The notes under the pieces were generated by a model. The model did no database searches. It was not told the origin of the DNA and was given only the letters and a program-made list of their open reading frames with translations. 13,751 bases of DNA, taken from positions 1 through 13,751 of the forward strand of contig DATIAR010000045.1 of assembly GCA_035457865.1 (NCBI GenBank). The letters run 5' to 3'. Position 1 is the first letter of the stretch, and every line of letters begins with the position of its first letter. Of the stretch, positions 6,412 to 11,774 are shown in pieces. Both the position numbers and the translations under genes were made by a program. Origin of the DNA: UBA8516 sp035457865 (GTDB lineage Archaea > Thermoproteota > Nitrososphaeria > Nitrososphaerales > Nitrosopumilaceae).

Positions 6412-7997
6412 TGGAAGAACAAGAAATCATAGGTAGGGGGACATGGATAGACAAGCTTGCATACGAGCTTGTTGAACGAGAAAAAGAACTTGGTCGGAAT
6501 CTAAGCATGATTAAAGTAGAAAGCGGACTTGGTGCATCTGGGATTCCCCATATAGGAAGCCTGGGGGACGCAGTAAGGGCATATGGTGTAAAACTTGCAT
6601 TAGAAAACTTGGGGTACAAGTCTGAACTCATTGCATATTCAGATGATATGGATGGATTACGAAAGATTCCAGAGGGATTCCCTGATTGGCTAAAAGAACA
6701 CATAGCAAAACCAGTATCATTTATTCCTGATCCTTTTGGTTGTCATGATTCTTATGGTTTACACATGAGCAGCCTCCTCCTTGATGGATTAGACAAGCTT
6801 GACATCAAATACAAATTCCAAAGAGGCATAGATACATACAAAAATGGTCTTCTAAAAGATCAGATTCACACCATACTTTCAAACAGTAAGAAAATTGGAG
6901 AGAAAATTGCAGAACTAGTTGGTCAAGAAAAATATCAAGAGTCACTTCCATATTTTCCAGTATGCTCTAACTGTGGAAGATTGTATACTGCAGAAGCCTA
7001 TGAATATCTTCCAGCTGAGAGAAAAATAAAGTACAGATGTCATGAGACAACAATTGGTTCGAAAATCTTACCAGGTTGTGGCCATGATGGAATTGCAGAC
7101 ATAACAAAAGATCTTGGCAAACTTGCATGGAAAGTAGAATTTGCCGCAAGATGGCAGGCATTTGATATCAGGTTTGAAGCTTATGGAAAAGACATCATGG
7201 ACTCTGTCAAGGTAAATGACTGGGTAGCAGATGAGATCCTAAAGTTTCCACATCCACACCATATAAAATATGAAATGTTTTTAGATAAAGGTGGCAAAAA
7301 AATTTCCAAATCACTTGGTAACGTTGTCACATCACAAGCTTGGCTCAAGTATGGGACTCCAAAATCAATTTTGCTACTGCTCTACAAAAGAATAACAGGC
7401 ACGCGAGAAGTTGGTTTTGAAGACATTCCTGGTCTGATGGATGAGTATAACGAACTTGAAAACATTTACTTTGGAAAAATAAAACTCGATAATGAAACAA
7501 AAACAATACGAGCAAAAGGGTTGTATGAATATGTGAACCTGTTAGACATACCAAAGAATCCTAGTCCGTATGTAAACTATAGATTGCTAGTGCAACTATG
7601 TACCATATTTAGAGAACAAAGAAATCAGCATGTCACAAAAAAACTAATTGAATATGGAACCATAAAAGAATCTTCACCAGAAATTGAGATGCTTGTTAGT
7701 TTAGCTGGAAATTATGCTGACGATTTTGATAAACCATCAAAGGTGGAGATTCAGCTTGATGAGACAACCAAACAAGCTATTAAAAATCTAATAGATATGC
7801 TTACAGCTGATGATGAACCGTTAGACCTGCAAAATTCAATTTATCAAATTGCAAAAAATTCTGGTCTGCAACCAAAGGACTTTTTTAAAACACTTTACCA
7901 AATTGTCCTTGCATCAGATCGTGGCCCAAAGATTGGTCCTTTCATAATTGACATTGGCAGGAAAAAAGTTGCGCAGGTACTTTCTGAACACCTTTGA
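6411..7997 (+). CDS. lysS: Lysyl-tRNA synthetase, class I
   Basis: This cytoplasmic enzyme charges tRNA-Lys with lysine using ATP. It is the class I form typical of most archaea and a few bacteria, unrelated to the class II enzyme of eukaryotes. Length is 528 residues. The HIGH-type signature is PHIGS (46-50), the KMSKS-type signature is KISKS (297-301), and YSDDMDGLRKIP is characteristic of the family. A four-ligand zinc insertion is visible: C185 and C188 (CSNC), C210 (YRCHE) and C223 (GCGHDG). The C-terminal part after about 360 is the helical anticodon-binding region. It starts one base inside the elp3 stop. The link makes sense because tRNA-Lys(UUU) is a classic Elp3 substrate: one enzyme modifies the wobble base, the next charges the tRNA. 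Confidence 0.96.
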   Translation: MEEQEIIGRGTWIDKLAYELVEREKELGRNLSMIKVESGLGASGIPHIGSLGDAVRAYGVKLALENLGYKSELIAYSDDMDGLRKIPEGFPDWLKEHIAKPVSFIPDPFGCHDSYGLHMSSLLLDGLDKLDIKYKFQRGIDTYKNGLLKDQIHTILSNSKKIGEKIAELVGQEKYQESLPYFPVCSNCGRLYTAEAYEYLPAERKIKYRCHETTIGSKILPGCGHDGIADITKDLGKLAWKVEFAARWQAFDIRFEAYGKDIMDSVKVNDWVADEILKFPHPHHIKYEMFLDKGGKKISKSLGNVVTSQAWLKYGTPKSILLLLYKRITGTREVGFEDIPGLMDEYNELENIYFGKIKLDNETKTIRAKGLYEYVNLLDIPKNPSPYVNYRLLVQLCTIFREQRNQHVTKKLIEYGTIKESSPEIEMLVSLAGNYADDFDKPSKVEIQLDETTKQAIKNLIDMLTADDEPLDLQNSIYQIAKNSGLQPKDFFKTLYQIVLASDRGPKIGPFIIDIGRKKVAQVLSEHL

Positions 7998-7999
7998 GT

Positions 8000-8197
8000 A
8001 TGGCTCACAGCGAACACAACAGAGTAAAAAAAAGAGGCAGTTTTGTGCTAATATTATTTGGTGCCTTTCTCTTCATTTCATCGACACTTTTTTTCGAGCC
8101 TGGCTCAGATCAAGGCAAAGTTGCAATAATACTTGGTTTTGTGATAGGCGGAATTGGCTTTTACCTAGGATTCGTAAGAAAAAAGAAAGAAACCTAG
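8000..8197 (+). CDS. Small two-helix membrane protein
   Basis: This is a 65-residue protein with a short polar basic N-terminus (MAHSEHNRVKKRGS) and two hydrophobic segments (about residues 15-30 and 40-57). A turn with FEPGSDQGK joins them, and the tail is basic (RKKKET). By the positive-inside rule both ends lie in the cytoplasm. The ATG at 8000 is 2 bases after the lysS stop; a TTG at 7994 would overlap lysS and is less likely. The spacing implies cotranscription with elp3 and lysS. I do not recognise the family and propose no function. The overlapping frame downstream of 7948 is a shadow reading. Confidence 0.65.
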   Translation: MAHSEHNRVKKRGSFVLILFGAFLFISSTLFFEPGSDQGKVAIILGFVIGGIGFYLGFVRKKKET

Positions 8198-8264
8198 CAC
8201 TGTTAATTTTTCTAAAATGATATAGCGTACAAGAATTTCTAAAGAATAAATTGAAAGACTGTTT

Positions 8265-8274
8265 TTCTATATGC
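8265..8274 (+). promoter_or_regulatory. TATA-like element for the coiled-coil gene
   Basis: TTCTATATGC is centred about 27 bases upstream of the ATG at 8296, in the 89-base gap after the small membrane protein gene. The spacing fits a leaderless transcript starting at that ATG and favours it over the upstream GTG at 8287. Confidence 0.4.
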
Positions 8275-8295
8275 TAGAATAGATTAGTGATAATT

Positions 8296-9081
8296 ATGGG
8301 TATAATTAGACGTTCAAAAAAAGAGTCAAAAGAAGACATGGCGAATCTTAATAAAAGCGAGCATAAAGAAATTATTGAAAAAACCGAAGTGGACACGATA
8401 AGTAAGGAACTAGAGTATGCTAGAAAAGAACTTCAAGAAACTGTTTCTACCCTTGATTCCACTGCTCGCAAACTAGAACATTTGAGAGAAGAATATGAAG
8501 TAAAATCAAAGGATCTAGAAACACTAGTAAAAGAATCATATACAAAAAGAGCGGAAATTACATCAGCCAAAGATGAATATGAAATAGTTTTATCACAACT
8601 CAAATCTGCTAAGGAGGATCTCGCACACGCAAAATCACAATATGACCAAAAGGAAACAGAAGCACTAAAAGAAAAAAGCAAAGCTGCAAAAGATGAAGCC
8701 TCTTCAATAAATGTTCAGAAAGAAGAGGCATTACTAGAATTAGATGATTTAACTTCACAGATTGAGTATGCCAAATCTGAATTACGTCTATTGGAATCAC
8801 AGCATGAGTCAAGAAAGAAAGAGATCCTCCACACAAAAAAAGAATTAGAGTTTATAGAAAATGAATTAGCTTCAGTGGGTAAAAAAGATGAATCAAAGAA
8901 AATAGTAGAAGCAGCAGGTTCTGTAGTAGCTTCGTTAAATGCAAAATACGATGCTGCACAAAAAGAACTAGAAATAGTAAGAACCGCACTTGCAAGAGTA
9001 AAAAATGAATATGAGATGGTAAAAACGGAACTAGATTTGCTTAAGAATAAATCAGAGATTGGCATACCAAAAGAGTCTTAA
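8296..9081 (+). CDS. Long coiled-coil protein
   Basis: This is a 261-residue, highly charged, almost entirely helical protein. A basic head (MGIIRRSKKESKEDM) is followed by heptad-rich sequence from about residue 30 to the end, for example ELEYARKELQETVSTLDSTA and ELEIVRTALARVKNEYEMV, with one likely break near VGKKDESKKIVEAAGSV. There is no signal peptide, membrane helix or nucleotide-binding motif. It has no SMC or Rad50 ATPase ends, so it is a free coiled coil and probably an elongated dimer or scaffold. The start is the ATG at 8296, about 27 bases after a TATA-like element; a GTG at 8287 would add three residues. Only 24 bases separate it from the next gene, suggesting a two-gene unit. 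The function is unknown. Confidence 0.78.
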   Translation: MGIIRRSKKESKEDMANLNKSEHKEIIEKTEVDTISKELEYARKELQETVSTLDSTARKLEHLREEYEVKSKDLETLVKESYTKRAEITSAKDEYEIVLSQLKSAKEDLAHAKSQYDQKETEALKEKSKAAKDEASSINVQKEEALLELDDLTSQIEYAKSELRLLESQHESRKKEILHTKKELEFIENELASVGKKDESKKIVEAAGSVVASLNAKYDAAQKELEIVRTALARVKNEYEMVKTELDLLKNKSEIGIPKES

Positions 9082-9105
9082 ATTTGGTGGGGGAAGCGTT
9101 GTAAG

Positions 9106-9411
9106 ATGAATTATTCCTTTCAGATTGATACACCATACATTCCAAATGAAAAAGGCTGTAGATTGATCTGGCACAACGATGACGAGGAAGAAAGAGTCAT
9201 TTATCTAAGACACGAAGATCTTTTACAGTTAAACGATGTCCTCTCTCATAATTCTACTGACAAGATCGAACTTGAAGATGGCGTAAGTTCGATCTTGGTA
9301 AACTCTGACACTACTGAATTTTTCATGGCTAGTACGAAATCACTTGAGATTGAAACCAAGATTCTTAAAGAAAAAGTGATGGAATTTTTAGCAAAAAACC
9401 CTGATGCATGA
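9106..9411 (+). CDS. Hypothetical 101-residue protein
   Basis: This is a small acidic protein that I do not recognise. Predicted beta strands dominate the first 75 residues (YSFQIDTPYIP, CRLIWHNDDEEERVIYL, SSILVNSDTTEFFMA). A C-terminal helix follows (SLEIETKILKEKVMEFLAK). There is no signal peptide or membrane segment. It follows the coiled-coil gene by 24 bases, with a G-rich stretch (GGTGGGGG, from 9086) in the gap that is too far from the ATG for a standard ribosome binding site. The gene contains a perfect 13-bp inverted repeat at codons 52-64. A partner role with the coiled-coil protein is possible from context only. Confidence 0.68.
   Translation: MNYSFQIDTPYIPNEKGCRLIWHNDDEEERVIYLRHEDLLQLNDVLSHNSTDKIELEDGVSSILVNSDTTEFFMASTKSLEIETKILKEKVMEFLAKNPDA
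9261..9297. repeat. Perfect 13-bp inverted repeat (hairpin) inside a coding region
   Basis: CAAGATCGAACTT (9261-9273) and AAGTTCGATCTTG (9285-9297) are exact reverse complements separated by an 11-base loop (GAAGATGGCGT). The mRNA would form a strong 13-bp stem in the middle of the 101-residue gene. The arms contain G/C positions and are not simple AT symmetry. The role is unknown; candidates are an RNA processing or regulatory element, or a protein-binding site. Confidence 0.7.
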
Positions 9412-9458
9412 ACATACTATTTTAGTAGCCATTATGATAAAATATGATGGGTTGAGGT

Positions 9459-10103
9459 ATGTCGAAAAGTAATTCTAAAGAAACAAGAATCTGGCCAAAA
9501 GGATATGTGCCAAGTAAAGAAATTACAGATTATGATACCAGAAATAATCTTCTCAACAGCGTTCTAACATCAAAGATACCAGAAAAACATGTAAACACCG
9601 ATCTATTCTATGTTATGTCAACACGTCGTTCCACAAGAAAGTTTTCTTCAAGACAGGTAGAACAATGGAAGATTGATAAAATACTAGCTGCTGCAGATAC
9701 TGCACCAACAGCTGGTAATTTTCAAGGTTTCGAGATTTTTTATGTCAAAGATCCAAAGATAAAAGAAAGGTTGGTGGAGGCTGCAAACAATCAACCTTAT
9801 GTCAATACCCCCGTTGTACTAGTATTTTGTATGAACCCAGAACGAGTCAAGCTAAATTTTCCTCCCGAGATTCTTGCCAAGTTTTCAATTCAAGATGCCA
9901 CTCTTGCTGCTGCATACTCTCAATTAGTTGCATCAGCACTGGGATTAAGTTCAATTTGGATAGGAATGATTGATGAAGAAAAAGTAAAAGCATTGATTGG
10001 TACAAAACTTAGGCCATCATCTCTTCTGTGCATAGGATATCCCGAACAAAAACGAGGTCCAAAGTCGAGAAGGAAATTAAAAGATCTCATACATGTTGTA
10101 TAG
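9459..10103 (+). CDS. Nitroreductase-family FMN flavoprotein
   Basis: This is a 214-residue member of the nitroreductase superfamily, NAD(P)H-dependent FMN enzymes that usually act as dimers. Family landmarks are STRRSTRKF (54-62, phosphate of FMN), ILAAADTAPTAGNFQGFEIF (75-94, the APSAxNxQPW-type motif), AAAYSQLVASALGLSSIWIG (150-169) and LLCIGYPEQKRGPKSRRKL (189-207, the GYP motif and basic tail). An N-terminal extension of about 48 residues precedes the catalytic fold and contains no recognised motif. The substrate cannot be inferred; relatives reduce nitro compounds and quinones, dehalogenate, or cleave the flavin ring (BluB), and this protein has no clear BluB signature. The ATG at 9459 has GAGG only 2 bases upstream, too close for normal use, and a TATA-like TACTATTTTAG near 9415-9425. 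Confidence 0.87.
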   Translation: MSKSNSKETRIWPKGYVPSKEITDYDTRNNLLNSVLTSKIPEKHVNTDLFYVMSTRRSTRKFSSRQVEQWKIDKILAAADTAPTAGNFQGFEIFYVKDPKIKERLVEAANNQPYVNTPVVLVFCMNPERVKLNFPPEILAKFSIQDATLAAAYSQLVASALGLSSIWIGMIDEEKVKALIGTKLRPSSLLCIGYPEQKRGPKSRRKLKDLIHVV

Positions 10104-10140
10104 CGAGAGGTTTTTACCAAGTAATTCCTTATCTTTGAAT

Positions 10141-10299
10141 ATGTCAAAATTAAAAGATATCACAAAAGTAATTATTTTTCTAATAGGAGGATTTGCCATA
10201 GTGGTTGTAGGCGGATTTATGATGAGAAGCATTGCAAAGTTATGGGACAACAATGATGATAAAAAAGATGCCCCAAAAAGAAAGTACAACTTCAAATAG
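10141..10299 (+). CDS. Small single-helix membrane protein
   Basis: This is a 52-residue protein with one hydrophobic helix (about residues 10-30, VIIFLIGGFAIVVVGGFMM), a short N-terminus with two lysines, and a strongly charged C-terminal tail (KLWDNNDDKKDAPKRKYNF). The ATG at 10141 is preferred over an earlier TTG at 10093, which would overlap the nitroreductase, because TTTTTACC (10111-10118) lies about 26 bases upstream and fits a leaderless transcript. The family is not recognised. Its next neighbour is a secreted protein, so an envelope role is possible. Confidence 0.6.
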   Translation: MSKLKDITKVIIFLIGGFAIVVVGGFMMRSIAKLWDNNDDKKDAPKRKYNFK

Positions 10300-10320
10300 A
10301 GTCACAAATAATTTCTATTT

Positions 10321-10734
10321 ATGAAAAAAATATTTTCTGCCACCGTTCTTGCAATAATTTTTGTATCATTAATAAATAATTATGTTTATGGTGCTATAGG
10401 AGGATATTCAGTAAATCTTGAAAATGATGAATGGGAAGCAGTTGTAGATACACAAGTTCAGATTACTGCAGATCTTACTAACAATCAAGATAGAGCTCAA
10501 TCCTTCGCGTATTTAGTACAGATACAGGATGAAAATGGAGTAACGGTATCGCTATCATGGATAACTGGTTTGCTTGAACCTGGACAGTTCATGAGTCCTT
10601 CACAATCATGGACACCTTCAAGTCTTGGAAGATATACAGCACAGATCTTTGTTTGGGAAAGTGTGGACAATCCAGATGCGCTGTCTGCGCCACTAACTAT
10701 TAAGATCAATGTGGTGGAAACAAGAAATACTTAG
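10321..10734 (+). CDS. Secreted Ig-like-fold protein
   Basis: This is a 137-residue protein with a classical signal peptide: MKKIF, a hydrophobic core (about 6-18), then NNYVYGA with likely cleavage around residues 23-25. The mature part of about 110 residues looks like one beta-sandwich of the kind found in archaeal surface proteins (CARDB/Ig-like): VQITADLTNNQDRAQSFAY, QIQDENGVTVSLSWI, LLEPGQFM, WTPSSLGRYTAQIFVWES and TIKINVVE as successive strands. There is no membrane anchor or cysteine, so it is either released or held by other envelope proteins. The ATG at 10321 has a TATA-like TTCAAATA (10291-10298) inside the end of the preceding gene, about 26 bases upstream. The T-rich tract after the stop probably ends its transcript. 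Confidence 0.75.
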   Translation: MKKIFSATVLAIIFVSLINNYVYGAIGGYSVNLENDEWEAVVDTQVQITADLTNNQDRAQSFAYLVQIQDENGVTVSLSWITGLLEPGQFMSPSQSWTPSSLGRYTAQIFVWESVDNPDALSAPLTIKINVVETRNT

Positions 10735-10756
10735 AAAGTGGTTCGAGAAGATTCTA

Positions 10757-10777
10757 ATACTTTTTTAATTATTTTTT
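10757..10777 (+). terminator. T-rich terminator / promoter tract
   Basis: Two T6 runs (10761-10766 and 10772-10777) lie 27-43 bases after the stop of the secreted-protein gene. Archaeal polymerases terminate at such U-rich tracts without a hairpin. The same tract contains TTTAATTAT, which could be the TATA element of the following gene, so the two functions may overlap. Confidence 0.4.
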
Positions 10778-10808
10778 GTCATGGCAAAAGAATTTATCGC
10801 TAAATCAA

Positions 10809-11198
10809 ATGAAGATTGGAAAAGACAGCATGGATTATAATTATATAAAAAGCGTTTTGGAACAGATAATTGATTCTTATAAAATATTAAAGGAGATCAG
10901 AGATAAACCTGGAGACCTTGACACAATAAGAAAAGAATTAGGTAAAATACAAGGCCTAGTCAAAGTCGTGGTCAATAAGATAGAAAAATCTGGAAATTAT
11001 TCAGACAGTTATTCGGAACTCTTAGTTGCGTCAAAATCATTTCTTAGAGATCATAATTTCAACACAGAAATTGATAGAATCTCGCAATTGTATTCAGAGG
11101 ATTCATACAGGATCAGAAACATACGACTGTCAATTCTTTCTGCACTTGAAAATACCAAATTAATTTCAAAAACTATTGAATTATTACAAGTTCTATAG
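10809..11198 (+). CDS. Helical hypothetical protein
   Basis: This is a protein of about 129 residues, almost all alpha-helical, that I do not recognise: NYIKSVLEQIIDSYKILKEI, then IRKELGKIQGLVKVVVNKI, SELLVASKSFLRDH and a final SILSALENTKLISKTIELL. It resembles a small helical bundle with no catalytic or metal motif and no membrane segment. The start is uncertain. A TTG at 10776 lies within the T tract, while ATGs occur at 10809 and 10830. If TTTAATTAT at 10764-10772 is the TATA box, transcription would begin near 10794-10798, favouring 10809. The gene converges on the 185-residue coiled-coil gene with 7 bases between the stops, so its transcript must end inside that gene, where a T6 run occurs at 11221. 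Confidence 0.6.
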   Translation: MKIGKDSMDYNYIKSVLEQIIDSYKILKEIRDKPGDLDTIRKELGKIQGLVKVVVNKIEKSGNYSDSYSELLVASKSFLRDHNFNTEIDRISQLYSEDSYRIRNIRLSILSALENTKLISKTIELLQVL

Positions 11199-11205
11199 AG
11201 GATTT

Positions 11206-11763
11206 TCAGAACTGCGACTGTTTTTTCTTTATTAACAATGTTTTTTGAACTTCGTTCATGCTGTTAATGAATTTCTTCTTTGCTTCTAATTCATCTGACA
11301 CCTTAACAACCACTTCAGATGATGAAAGCATTACGTCTTTGACAAGTATGGGTACACTCAAACCAAGCAATTCACTTAAGATATCAAACACGTTAGCAAA
11401 TTTCGCACCGTTTCTATACTGGTAGATGGTGTTTCCATCGTTGAATTTTGGAACTGGTTCAAGTGGAATTATTAGATCTGCCGAGGTTATTTCTGCAATG
11501 AATGTGTCAATGTCTTTTGTGATTGCATTCTCAAGTTCTTCTTTTTGAATAATTAATTTGTCTCTTGATTGTTCAAGTTCTGTAAGTTCATCATTGTATT
11601 CCACACCTATCATCTTTGCAAAGGTGGATTCGGTTGAACGTTTTAGTGGAAGTTCATGTATCTTAGCTTTGACATCAGAAAGCACATCGTCAACATCAGC
11701 CAAGTGTTGTCTGTTGGTCTTTATTCTTCCTGCGATCTCTTCGAGATTAGGAAAATCGGTCAT
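11206..11763 (-). CDS. Coiled-coil protein cotranscribed with the tubulin homologue
   Basis: This is a 185-residue protein, unrecognised. Residues 1-95 are strongly helical with coiled-coil character (LEEIAGRIKTNRQHLADVDD; DELTELEQSRDKLIIQKEEL). A middle segment of about 96-150 looks globular, with strands and turns (ADLIIPLEPVPKFNDGNTIY, LLGLSVPILVKDVML). The last 35 residues form a basic helix ending KTLLIKKKQSQF. There is no signal peptide or membrane helix, so it is cytoplasmic. The ATG lies 11 bases after the stop of the tubulin homologue on the same strand, so the two are almost certainly one transcript. By context it is a candidate binding partner or regulator of the tubulin-like filament; that role is inferred from position and helical character only. 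Confidence 0.7.
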   Translation of the reverse strand: MTDFPNLEEIAGRIKTNRQHLADVDDVLSDVKAKIHELPLKRSTESTFAKMIGVEYNDELTELEQSRDKLIIQKEELENAITKDIDTFIAEITSADLIIPLEPVPKFNDGNTIYQYRNGAKFANVFDILSELLGLSVPILVKDVMLSSSEVVVKVSDELEAKKKFINSMNEVQKTLLIKKKQSQF

Positions 11764-11774
11764 ATCATAGTCTC

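Noticed and set aside
7948..8220. 90-residue frame overlapping the end of lysS and the small membrane protein
   Set aside because: It is rich in Arg, Cys and Trp with no sensible fold, and is a shifted reading of two better-supported genes.
10781..10840. A 19-codon ORF starting MAKEFIAKSNEDW in another frame, overlapping the start of the 129-residue helical gene
   Set aside because: It could be an upstream ORF or a frameshifted N-terminus, but the likely transcription start (about 10794-10798) lies downstream of its ATG and it has no supporting signal.
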